DNA from: Lachnospiraceae bacterium
GTDB lineage: Bacteria; Bacillota; Clostridia; Lachnospirales; Lachnospiraceae
Reading direction: 5' to 3'
Length of the DNA stretch: 64,000 bases
Assembly (NCBI GenBank): GCA_015056735.1
Contig: SVFT01000001.1
Location: forward strand, 62,001 to 126,000
Position numbers and translations under genes: made by a program
The notes under the pieces: model-generated
The model's input: only the letters and a program-made list of their open reading frames with translations
Told to the model about the DNA's origin: nothing
Database searches by the model: none
Shown here: positions 6,440 to 14,544 of the stretch, in pieces
Layout: each line of letters opens with the position of its first letter
How positions within the stretch are numbered: position 1 is the first letter of the stretch

Positions 6440-8695
6440 ACGGGCCTGCTGCAAAACAGAATATTATGTAAACTTTCGATCGTATGGATCATTTTCCTGT
6501 GGCTGTTGCTGCTTCTTACCGGGAAGCCGCGGATCCGCCTGCCGGATGCGGAGGGAAAGAGGATCACCGTGGAAGGAACGATCCGCTCGATCGATTCAAA
6601 GACCGATTCTTTCGGCAAAACGAAGCGCGTTCTGCGCATCGACGACATCACGATCCGTGATGCCGCATTCTCCGATCAAAAAGACAATTTCATTTTCGAT
6701 ATGTTTGCCCGCCTGTTTCTGCCGGGTGCAGTCTGTTGCAGCGTCGCTGACGACGATATGCCTGAAAACCGCCTAATCACGGGTGAAAAGATTACGGTAA
6801 CGGGCGTTATGAAACGCTTTCGGCAGCCGCGCAATCCGGGCGGTTTTGATGAGGACGGCTATCACTATGCCTGCGGCGATGCCTTTGCCATGGATGGCTG
6901 CAGGGTGCTGTTAAGGGACGGAAACGGCAACCGGCTGATGCAGGATCTTGACGACCTGAGGGCAGCGCTTGCAAAGCGACTCGAGGCGGTCTGCAGCGAA
7001 GATGCGGGCCTTGTGAGAGCATTGCTCCTCGGAGATAAGACCGGTCTGTCCGATGATCTTAAGTCGCTCTACCGTGACGGAGGGATCCTGCACGTACTCT
7101 CGGTATCAGGGCTCCATATCTCCTTCTGGGGAGCGGGGCTTTACATGCTCTTTCGAAAGATGCTGCTTCCGCTTGTCCTTGCAGCTTCGGCGGCAGGCAC
7201 ATTTCTCATTCTGTACTGCATTATGACAGGAATGTCACCATCTGCATTTCGCGCATCCGTGATGTTCCTCTGCACACTGATCGCGGATGCGGTGAAAAGG
7301 TCCTACGACCGCCTGACAGCGCTTTCCTTTTCCGCAATGCTCTTGTGCACCGCAAAGCCGTATGTCATCTTTCACAGCGGTTTTTTGCTTTCCTATGGTG
7401 CGATCCTCGGGATCACGATCTTCCTGCCGATCATCAGAGAGCATTTTCCCGGCAGGGCATCCGTACTGCTGGGTGCAAGCCTTTCGGTGCAGATCGTAAC
7501 GCTGCCGGTCCTTTTGACATCTTATTTCGGTGTGCCGGTTTACGGCGTATTTTTAAACCTTCTCGTCGTGCCGCTCATGGGCTTTGTCATGGGCGGCGGG
7601 ATGCTCGCGCTTGCGATCGGCTTCATATGGCTGGAAGCCGCGAAAATACTGTATTTCCCGGTGCATCTTATACTCGCCGGGATCGCTTTTGTCTGTCAAA
7701 TGACGGAAAACTTGCCACTTAACTTCTGGAATGCAGGAATTCCTTCAATAGCGAATGTTATACGGTACGCGGTAATGCTTGTATTTATCGCGTGGAGCGC
7801 TGATTTTGTCGGGAGAAAATATCTGGTGCTATCTTACATCTGTGCGCTGTCATTTCTGACTTGGCGGACGCCATCCGGGCTTACGATCACCATGATCGAT
7901 GTCGGCCAGGGACAGAGCGTAGCGGTTTCTGCGCCCGGACATCATCATTATCTGCTCGACGGCGGGAGCACTTCGGAAAAAGAGCTTGCCAGATATACAC
8001 TGCTTCCGTATCTGCAGTCGCAGGGGATCTCCTATCTGGACGCCGCCTTTATATCTCATACCGACGCGGATCATTACAGCGGCATCGAGGAGATGCTTCT
8101 GCAGGGAAAAGATTGCAAGGTGCGGATCGGAAGTCTCGTGATGCCCGCGATCGGCAATCGGGATGAAAAATATGAGGAATTATGTAAACTGGCAAACAAC
8201 GCGGACATACCGGTGTATGTGATGGGACGGGGGGATACGATCGCAGCAGGCGATCTGCGGCTTGCCTGCCTTCACCCACAAAGCGGAGCAAGCTTTGAGG
8301 ATAAAAACAGCGGATCGCTTGTCCTTGCGATCGCGCAGGGTGATTTCTGCATGCTGGATATGGGTGACTGCGACGCGGCGGGAGAGGAAGAAGTGCTCGT
8401 CCGCAGCTCATTCCCGCGCCCCGATATCCTTGCAGCCGGCCATCATGGCAGTAAGACATCGTCCTCCGCATCCTTCCTCCGAACGCTTGAGCCTGCCGAT
8501 ACACTCATCTCCGTGGGCGCCCGCAACCGCTATGGTCATCCCGCCCCCGAAGTCCTTTCGAGACTTCATGAAGTCGGCTCTGCGGTCCATATGACCAAAG
8601 ATGCCGGTGCGATCACGGTCCGTGTCGATCCCTCGGGAGAGTATGAGACCGAACACTATATCGATCCCGCTTTCGGCATACATCCCAATCTCTGA
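6440..8695 (+). CDS. comEC: ComEC/Rec2-family DNA uptake channel, start codon unusual
   Basis: A membrane protein that carries single-stranded DNA across the membrane in competent cells. Visible order: an N-terminal OB-like segment, the Competence domain with GILHVLSVSGLHISF and many membrane helices (about residues 170-470), then a metallo-beta-lactamase domain with HTDADHYSG and GHHGSKTSSS. No ATG, GTG or TTG follows the good AAGGAGG at 6426-6432. An in-frame ACG at 6440 is ideally spaced and gives 751 residues with a first membrane helix. The first conventional start is TTG 6506, which lacks a ribosome site and would cut that helix. ACG start, mutation or sequence error are all possible. 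Confidence 0.85.
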   Translation, partial: TGLLQNRILCKLSIVWIIFLWLLLLLTGKPRIRLPDAEGKRITVEGTIRSIDSKTDSFGKTKRVLRIDDITIRDAAFSDQKDNFIFDMFARLFLPGAVCCSVADDDMPENRLITGEKITVTGVMKRFRQPRNPGGFDEDGYHYACGDAFAMDGCRVLLRDGNGNRLMQDLDDLRAALAKRLEAVCSEDAGLVRALLLGDKTGLSDDLKSLYRDGGILHVLSVSGLHISFWGAGLYMLFRKMLLPLVLAASAAGTFLILYCIMTGMSPSAFRASVMFLCTLIADAVKRSYDRLTALSFSAMLLCTAKPYVIFHSGFLLSYGAILGITIFLPIIREHFPGRASVLLGASLSVQIVTLPVLLTSYFGVPVYGVFLNLLVVPLMGFVMGGGMLALAIGFIWLEAAKILYFPVHLILAGIAFVCQMTENLPLNFWNAGIPSIANVIRYAVMLVFIAWSADFVGRKYLVLSYICALSFLTWRTPSGLTITMIDVGQGQSVAVSAPGHHHYLLDGGSTSEKELARYTLLPYLQSQGISYLDAAFISHTDADHYSGIEEMLLQGKDCKVRIGSLVMPAIGNRDEKYEELCKLANNADIPVYVMGRGDTIAAGDLRLACLHPQSGASFEDKNSGSLVLAIAQGDFCMLDMGDCDAAGEEEVLVRSSFPRPDILAAGHHGSKTSSSASFLRTLEPADTLISVGARNRYGHPAPEVLSRLHEVGSAVHMTKDAGAITVRVDPSGEYETEHYIDPAFGIHPNL

Positions 8696-8757
8696 AAATC
8701 CTGTGAACTCTTCAAATCTCTGTCGCATTTTCCGAATGCATCGTGTATCATGGGGAT

Positions 8758-9909
8758 ATGAGTGATTTGGTGAAAAGACCCGGCGAAAGCCGAAGAGAAC
8801 TGAATAAAGATAGAGAAAAGCACAGGAGGCGAATCTCTCCGGTTCTGACCTGGGCGATCGTTTCTACGCTTCTTGCGCTCGTTGTATTGGTGTGCTTCAC
8901 AGTACTCATTGTCAAGATCGTGCGTATGCCGGGCGGCAGCTGGAAAGAAGTGATCGGCAGTGATTCGGTCCCGGCGGTGATCGTGGAAGAGCTTGCCGGT
9001 GAAGATATTTCTGACGAGACAGAGGCGGCAGCTATAAGCGATAACGGGGAGTATCTGGATGCGAAGAAAGCGGCTGAGGATTCACTCCTGCAGCGCCTTC
9101 GCGGCTACATGGAAGAGGAAGGCGTCTCGACGGTCGAAGTGCTGCGGACACTGTTCCCTAACCAGCTTGTTGTGTATAGTAACGACCGTTATTATTTTGA
9201 AGAGATCGATCATTCCCTGCCGTCGAATGAATATGGCGATTCCTATTTTACCGAGAACGCGGACGGTACCTGGTCATACGAAGATGACAATGGTGTCATA
9301 GGACATCCGGGCATTGACGTATCGCGCTTCCAGGGCGATATCGACTGGGAAAAGGTGGCGGCCTCCGGTATCGAATTCGCTGTGATGCGGCTCGGTTTTC
9401 GCGGTTATACGGAGGGCGCGATCGTACCCGATGAGACGTTTGAGGCGAATATTACCGGCGCGCTTGAACAGAAACTGCATGCCGGCGTTTATTTTCTCAC
9501 ACAGGCAAAGGATGCGGATGAGATCGACGAGGAGGCGGACTATGTCCTTGATACGCTGAAGGACTACGAGATCGACGGCCCTGTCGTCCTTGATGTGGAG
9601 AACGTCGCAAACGACAGCAGGACGAACAGCCTTTCCAAAGAGGAGCGGACCGCGCTGATCAGACGCTTTGTCGACCGGATCACGGATGCAGGCTATAAGC
9701 CGATGCTCTATACGAACTTAAAATCCATGATTCTTTTGATGAATTACAGGGAACTGGCGGATATCCCGCTCTGGTACGCGTTCTATTCGAGACCGATCTA
9801 TTTCCCTTATGATTATGATATCCTGCAATATTCGGAGACGGGCCGCGTGGACGGCATCGCGGAGCCTGTCGATCTGGATCTTGCCATGAAACCCTGGTGG
9901 GAGGACTGA
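8758..9909 (+). CDS. Membrane-anchored GH25 lysozyme-like muramidase
   Basis: A 383-residue protein with a basic cytosolic tail, one membrane helix (about residues 29-52), a linker of about 130 residues and a C-terminal glycoside hydrolase 25 domain. The domain begins GIDVSRFQGDIDW, with the first acidic residue near 187, and contains the catalytic DVE in VVLDVENV near 280. Such enzymes cut the MurNAc-GlcNAc bond of peptidoglycan; the anchor places it outside on the membrane. The start at 8758 is preceded only by GGGGAT; a GTG at 8743 has no ribosome site. holA follows six bases after the stop. Confidence 0.88.
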   Translation: MSDLVKRPGESRRELNKDREKHRRRISPVLTWAIVSTLLALVVLVCFTVLIVKIVRMPGGSWKEVIGSDSVPAVIVEELAGEDISDETEAAAISDNGEYLDAKKAAEDSLLQRLRGYMEEEGVSTVEVLRTLFPNQLVVYSNDRYYFEEIDHSLPSNEYGDSYFTENADGTWSYEDDNGVIGHPGIDVSRFQGDIDWEKVAASGIEFAVMRLGFRGYTEGAIVPDETFEANITGALEQKLHAGVYFLTQAKDADEIDEEADYVLDTLKDYEIDGPVVLDVENVANDSRTNSLSKEERTALIRRFVDRITDAGYKPMLYTNLKSMILLMNYRELADIPLWYAFYSRPIYFPYDYDILQYSETGRVDGIAEPVDLDLAMKPWWED

Positions 9910-9915
9910 CGATCC

Positions 9916-10893
9916 ATGCGCAGTATCAATGAAGACATCAAGACCGGACAACTGAAGCAGATGTACCTTCTGTACGGGCCCGAAGACTATCTGCGGCTCC
10001 AGTATCGGGATAAGCTGAGGGCTGCGCTTGCGGGCGACGATACGATGAACTGTCATTATTATGAAGGAAAGGATGTCAACGTCGGCGAGATCATCGACCT
10101 TGCGCAGACGCTGCCGTTTCTTGCCGAGCGCCGCGTGCTCATCATCGAGAATTCCGGGCTCTTTAAGTCCGGCGGCGAAGAGATGGCGTCCTACCTTGGC
10201 GGGATCGCGGAGTCTGCATACTTTCTCTTTGTGGAAAAAGAGATCGACCGGCGCTCCAAACTGTTTAAAGCGGTTCGCGACGGCGGCCGTGCGATCGAGT
10301 TTGCAACGCAGGATGAGGCGACCTTGCAAAAATGGGTCTCTGGCCTGTTCGCGTCGGAAGGAAAAAAGATCTCCCCGCGCGATATCGCCTATTTTCTGAC
10401 GGTTGTCGGTTCCGATATGTCCAATATCAGAACGGAGCTTGAGAAGCTTGTCTGCTATGTGATGAAGCGTGATACGATCACGGCTGCGGATATTGACGCA
10501 GTATGCACGCGAGAGATCACGGACCATGTCTTCGAGATGGTCGATGCGATCGCGGTGCGCGACCGCAAGAAAGCGATGCGTCTCTATCAGGATCTTCTAG
10601 CGCTCAAGGTCCCGCCGCTTCGGACGCTTGCACTGATCGCGCGGCAGTACAACCTGCTTTTGCAGGTGCGGATGCTTCTTGCAAGCTATCGAGATCCCTA
10701 TACGATCGCGGACAAGACGGGTATTAATAAGTATTTTGTCAAAAAGTACATCAGCCAGGCTTCCGCATTTACCGCGGATGCGCTGAAAGCCGCCCTTGAA
10801 CGCGCCGTTGATACGGAGGAGGACGTAAAGACGGGGCGCCTTTCGGAAAAGCTCTGCGTAGAGCTTCTTCTTGTTGAGTATACGACTGCCTGA
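9916..10893 (+). CDS. holA: DNA polymerase III delta subunit
   Basis: A 325-residue protein with the usual HolA length. The N-terminus MYLLYGPEDYLRLQYRDKL is the degenerate nucleotide-binding region typical of delta, followed by RRVLIIENS, a long helical middle and the C-terminal collar helices (EEDVKTGRLSEKLCVELLLV). Delta opens the sliding clamp within the clamp loader. The gene follows the lysozyme gene by six bases and shares its transcript, with GGAGG about 11 bases before the ATG. comEC is two genes upstream, an arrangement common in Firmicutes. It is followed by a promoter for the next gene. Confidence 0.93.
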   Translation: MRSINEDIKTGQLKQMYLLYGPEDYLRLQYRDKLRAALAGDDTMNCHYYEGKDVNVGEIIDLAQTLPFLAERRVLIIENSGLFKSGGEEMASYLGGIAESAYFLFVEKEIDRRSKLFKAVRDGGRAIEFATQDEATLQKWVSGLFASEGKKISPRDIAYFLTVVGSDMSNIRTELEKLVCYVMKRDTITAADIDAVCTREITDHVFEMVDAIAVRDRKKAMRLYQDLLALKVPPLRTLALIARQYNLLLQVRMLLASYRDPYTIADKTGINKYFVKKYISQASAFTADALKAALERAVDTEEDVKTGRLSEKLCVELLLVEYTTA

Positions 10894-10906
10894 TGCATTG
10901 CAAGGC

Positions 10907-10934
10907 TTGTTTTTTAAAGGGAAAATGATATACT
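10907..10934 (+). promoter_or_regulatory. SigA-type promoter for the SH3/acidic protein gene
   Basis: TTGTTT at 10907-10912 and TATACT at 10929-10934 are 16 bases apart; TG one base before the -10 makes it an extended -10. Transcription would begin near 10941, at the base of a hairpin. Confidence 0.65.
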
Positions 10935-10939
10935 GACAA

Positions 10940-10969
10940 TGGGTGTGACTATGAAGACACACCCATTTT
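10940..10969 (+). terminator. Hairpin followed by four T residues: holA terminator or 5' hairpin
   Basis: TGGGTGTG and CACACCCA form a perfect eight-pair stem with a ten-base loop, then TTTT, then GGAGG. It could end the holA transcript or cap the 5' end of the following mRNA, because the promoter lies just before it. Confidence 0.6.
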
Positions 10970-10979
10970 GGAGGATTAT

Positions 10980-11930
10980 ATGATCACGAACGGGATCAAG
11001 AAAAATAGAATAAAGGCCTTGTGCTTTTCGCTGTTTTCCGGGCTCCTGATCGCGAGCGCGTCGCTAGCCGCTATGACGGCCGCTCCGGTTATGACGGTGC
11101 TTGCAGCCGGGAATGTGCAGGATGAGGATGCGACCGGCACGGTTACGGGCAAGTCTTTGAATGTGCGCTCCGGCCCCGGCAAGGATTACGACTCGATCGA
11201 GAAGCTGGATCAGGGCGATACAGTTAAAATAACAGGCGTTTCCGATAATGGCTGGTACCGGATCGACTTAGACGGCAAGGAAGGTTACGTATCCGACCAG
11301 TATGTCGATAAGTCCGCGGCTTCTGCGGATGGCAGCAAGGAATCCGAAACCGATGAGGATACGGAAGAGGGCGAGCCGGAAGAGGGATACAGCTGGCGTC
11401 ATCCGAGTCCGGCTGCACTTCGCGCTCTGATCATCGTTCCGGCACTTGTCGTTGTGATCGCGGCGATCTTTTTCACATTGAAGAAGATGCGCGATGATGA
11501 CGAAGATGATGAGGACTACGACGATTTCTCGGATGATAATGAAGACGACGAGGATGATGACGAGGACGGGGAATACGACGAAGAAGACGGCGATGATATT
11601 GAGGATGACGATGACGACATAGAAGAAGCGGAATCCTACGAGGATCCGCGTCTTGAGAAGAAGATCCGCCGTGAATCTTCCAAGCAGTACATCATCCGCG
11701 AGGAGGATTATCAGGTACACATCGATCCTTCGTTCTTTGAGGATGTGGATCCGATCGAGCAGCCGGCTATGGTGACAGGGTACCTGGACCGCCTGCAGGC
11801 GGAAAAGGATGCGCTCAGCAAAGAGATCGCGGAGCCTGAAGAGAAGCTTGATAAGGAAGAGAAGATCAACCAGGCGATGGAGAAGCTTATGGAACTTCAG
11901 AAAGAGATTGAACGTCTGAAGAGCGAATAG
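10980..11930 (+). CDS. SH3-domain membrane protein with acidic cytosolic tail
   Basis: A 316-residue protein. Order: a signal-like hydrophobic N-terminus (about 1-42), one bacterial SH3 domain (about 50-108, with SLNVRSGPGKDYDSIEKL), an acidic linker, a membrane helix (about 143-165), a stretch of about 60 residues that are mostly Asp and Glu, and a C-terminal coiled coil (about 270-316). The SH3 domain would face the wall and the acidic coil the cytosol. Start ATG 10980 follows GGAGG. It has a paralogue in architecture at 40754-42172. A wall-sensing or scaffold role is only a guess. Confidence 0.75.
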   Translation: MITNGIKKNRIKALCFSLFSGLLIASASLAAMTAAPVMTVLAAGNVQDEDATGTVTGKSLNVRSGPGKDYDSIEKLDQGDTVKITGVSDNGWYRIDLDGKEGYVSDQYVDKSAASADGSKESETDEDTEEGEPEEGYSWRHPSPAALRALIIVPALVVVIAAIFFTLKKMRDDDEDDEDYDDFSDDNEDDEDDDEDGEYDEEDGDDIEDDDDDIEEAESYEDPRLEKKIRRESSKQYIIREEDYQVHIDPSFFEDVDPIEQPAMVTGYLDRLQAEKDALSKEIAEPEEKLDKEEKINQAMEKLMELQKEIERLKSE

Positions 11931-11940
11931 GACCATGCAA

Positions 11941-11969
11941 GGGGCGCATCAGACGATGCGCTCCTTTTT
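11941..11969 (+). terminator. Intrinsic terminator before nagA
   Basis: GGGGCGCATC and GATGCGCTCC form a ten-pair stem with loop AGAC, followed by TTTTT. It ends the transcript of the SH3 protein; some readthrough into nagA is possible. Confidence 0.88.
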
Positions 11970-11987
11970 GTATTCAGGAGGAAGAAT

Positions 11988-13124
11988 ATGCGGATTCAAA
12001 GTAAAAAAGTGTGGACCGCCGACCGCTTTATGCCGGCGCAGATCGTATGTGAGGATGGCAGGATCTTGAAAGTCGATGCCTATGATGCGGCAAAAGCGGA
12101 TGCGGACTACGGTGATTTGCGGATCGTGCCGGGGTTTATGGATATCCATTGCCATGGCGCTTATGAATTTGATACAAACGATGCAAATCCGGAGGGGCTT
12201 CGCCGTTGGGCGCAGAGGATCCCGTCAGAGGGCGTTACCTCTTTTCTCGCGACGACGATCACGCAGAGTGAGAAGGTCCTGACGGATGCGGTCGCGAACG
12301 TCGCGGATGTCATGGAGAGCGGCTATGAGGGCGCTGAGATTCTGGGGATCCACTTTGAAGGACCTTATCTGGATATGAAATATAAGGGTGCACAGCCCGA
12401 GGAGTACATCGCGAAGCCTTCGATCGAGCAGTTTGAGCGTTTCCAGAAGGCGGCGCGTGGCCATATCCGCTATGTGACGATGGCGACCGAGACAGACGAT
12501 GACTTTATGTTAACCAGATATCTTGCAGAACATGGCGTGGTCGTCAGCATCGGGCATTCCGCTGCGACATTTGAACAGGCGGCGGCCGCTTTTGCCAACG
12601 GTGCCTCCTCAATGACGCATGTGTATAACGGCATGACAGGCTACCATCACAGAAATAACGGGCTTGTGGGCGCTGCGTTCCGTCTTCGTACCATGTACGG
12701 TGAGATCATCTGTGACGGGATCCACTCGACACCGGAAGCACTCAACATTTATTTTACAAACAAAGGGCCCGACTTCGGTATTATGATCTCGGATGCGCTG
12801 ATGGCAAAAGGAATGCCGACGGGCAGCAAATACCTTTTCGGCGGGAACGAGATCGAGATCGCATCAAACGGCGATGCATACCTTGCGGGCACCGATACGC
12901 TCGCGGGCTCGACCCTTCGGATCAACGAAGGCCTGCGTATCCTGGTCGAGGAAGCGCTCGTACCTTTTCAGACTGCATTGAATGCCTGCACGATCAACCC
13001 GGCGCGCTGCCTCGGTGTCGACGACCGGAAGGGCGCGATCCGCGCCGGCCGCGATGCGGACCTCGTCGTCCTGCGGCCTGATTACAGCGTGGAAGCGACG
13101 TATTGCCGCGGCGTACGGTATTAA
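11988..13124 (+). CDS. nagA: N-acetylglucosamine-6-phosphate deacetylase
   Basis: A 378-residue amidohydrolase. Metal and substrate motifs in order: DIHCHG (His54, His56), the metal Glu in HFEGPYL near 124, SIGHS, THVYNGM, and the catalytic Asp in ISDALMAKG. It converts GlcNAc-6-phosphate to glucosamine-6-phosphate and acetate, feeding amino-sugar catabolism or wall recycling. The ATG follows AGGAGG. nagB is not adjacent. The nearby muramidase could supply wall fragments, but a shared pathway is inference only. A terminator follows. Confidence 0.93.
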   Translation: MRIQSKKVWTADRFMPAQIVCEDGRILKVDAYDAAKADADYGDLRIVPGFMDIHCHGAYEFDTNDANPEGLRRWAQRIPSEGVTSFLATTITQSEKVLTDAVANVADVMESGYEGAEILGIHFEGPYLDMKYKGAQPEEYIAKPSIEQFERFQKAARGHIRYVTMATETDDDFMLTRYLAEHGVVVSIGHSAATFEQAAAAFANGASSMTHVYNGMTGYHHRNNGLVGAAFRLRTMYGEIICDGIHSTPEALNIYFTNKGPDFGIMISDALMAKGMPTGSKYLFGGNEIEIASNGDAYLAGTDTLAGSTLRINEGLRILVEEALVPFQTALNACTINPARCLGVDDRKGAIRAGRDADLVVLRPDYSVEATYCRGVRY

Positions 13125-13153
13125 AGTGTAGAATGATAGAACAATAGAAAAAG

Positions 13154-13190
13154 AGTCACTGCTCCGTCAGGAGAGGTGGCTTTACTTTTT
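13154..13190 (+). terminator. Intrinsic terminator after nagA
   Basis: AGTCACTGCTCC pairs with GGAGAGGTGGCT (one mismatch, two G-U pairs) around GTCA, followed by TTTACTTTTT. Confidence 0.7.
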
Positions 13191-13330
13191 ATCCGGCTGG
13201 AGATTCTGAAGTGCATACTGACATGCCTGAATCACAAAACCGCTGAGAGATGTATCTTTGCCCTGTATGGCCTGCTCGATCTCCTGTACAAGCGGGAAGG
13301 GAAACGGATCGTCTTGTTTTCAGTTTGACA
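13182..13330 (-). pseudogene. Remnant of a small ribbon-helix-helix (antitoxin-like) gene
   Basis: On the minus strand two frames join into one protein-like sequence: KLKTRRSVSLPA in one frame, then LVQEIEQAIQGKDTSLSGF and VIQACQYALQNLQPDKK in the next. The pattern of basic strand, SLPA, then two helices is that of small RHH proteins related to antitoxins. A frameshift interrupts it near 13288, and no start codon or ribosome site fits. Bases 13331-13469 hold nothing else that I recognise. Family naming is tentative. Confidence 0.4.
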
Positions 13331-13469
13331 CACAGTAATGCAAATGATAGGATATGTGACAGAAACTTAGGGCAGATGCGCTGAATTGACTGAATTTGGA
13401 CGATCTGAGCCACAAAAACTACATATGATGCTTTGTTTTTCAATTATGTATGGGAAGGGGACATGCTTA

Positions 13470-14408
13470 ATGAAAAAAGGGAAGACATTTCTGCTACTTG
13501 TAGCCGCCTTTGTAGCGGCTTTTGGACTTGGCATTACGGCAAATGCTGCGAACGACAGCCTTCTGGCATCGATTCCGGCATATAGTGGGCAGGTCTATGT
13601 TGCTGTCAATGGAAATCAGCCTTTCTTTTCAGACAGCGAACTGACGACAGAGGCGTTTGAAAACTACAGTGCGCTCGATGCCAAGGGCAGATGCGGTGTT
13701 GCATATGCAAATGTTTGCAAGGAACTGATGCCGACAGCCGCTCGCGGAGAAATAGGAATGATCAAGCCGTCCGGATGGCATACGGTAAAATATCCGGAAG
13801 TAATCGAGGATCTTTATCTTTACAATCGCTGTCACCTGATCGGTTATCAGCTTGCCGGAGAGAACGCGAATCCGCAGAATCTGATCACCGGCACGAGATA
13901 TCTGAATACAGTCGGCATGCTGCCGTTTGAAAATCAGGTAGCGGATTACGTGAATCGCACAGGGCACCATGTTTTGTATCGTGTGACTCCATTGTTCAAA
14001 GGTGATAACCTTGTTGCAGATGGTGTGCTGATGGAAGCACGTTCCGTCGAAGATAACAAAGTCGGATTCAATGTGTTCTGCTACAATGTGCAGCCGCACA
14101 TTACGATCAACTATGCAACCGGTGACAGTACTCCGGACGGTACGGCATCTGTTGAAAATGAACAGACCACAGTGAGCGAACCGACAGTTGTAAATGCGGA
14201 AGCCGTGGCACCTGCAACCGATACAGCAAGTCAGACGGCTCCCAACGGGCAGGTCACATATGTATTGAACAAGAATACGCACAAATTCCATGTGCCGTCT
14301 TGCAGCTCGGTTGGTGATATAAAACCGGACAACAGACAGGATGTTTCATGGACTCGTGACGAGTGCATTTCAAAGGGTTTTGTCGGATGCAAGCGTTGTA
14401 ACCCATAA
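13470..14408 (+). CDS. Secreted DNA/RNA non-specific endonuclease
   Basis: A 312-residue protein with a signal peptide ending about ...ITANA. The nuclease domain (about 35-225) contains NRCHLIGYQLAGENANPQNL, where His122 matches the catalytic His of the DRGH motif in EndA/NucA enzymes; here the motif is NRCH, usual for the clostridial branch. A C-terminal segment with CSSVGDIKP and CKRCNP forms a four-cysteine Ada-like zinc site. It would degrade extracellular nucleic acid. Start ATG 13470 follows GGAAGGGG; further in-frame residues upstream lack support. Confidence 0.9.
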   Translation: MKKGKTFLLLVAAFVAAFGLGITANAANDSLLASIPAYSGQVYVAVNGNQPFFSDSELTTEAFENYSALDAKGRCGVAYANVCKELMPTAARGEIGMIKPSGWHTVKYPEVIEDLYLYNRCHLIGYQLAGENANPQNLITGTRYLNTVGMLPFENQVADYVNRTGHHVLYRVTPLFKGDNLVADGVLMEARSVEDNKVGFNVFCYNVQPHITINYATGDSTPDGTASVENEQTTVSEPTVVNAEAVAPATDTASQTAPNGQVTYVLNKNTHKFHVPSCSSVGDIKPDNRQDVSWTRDECISKGFVGCKRCNP

Positions 14409-14544
14409 TAAACGGAGGTAAAAAGCGCCACATAAAAGGCAGATAATATCTTAAAAAATAATAAATTGCACAGAAATTATCAGGTGATTACTTCTTTTGT
14501 GTTAATATTAAATAACCGTAAACGTTCTACCGGGAGGAAAACGC

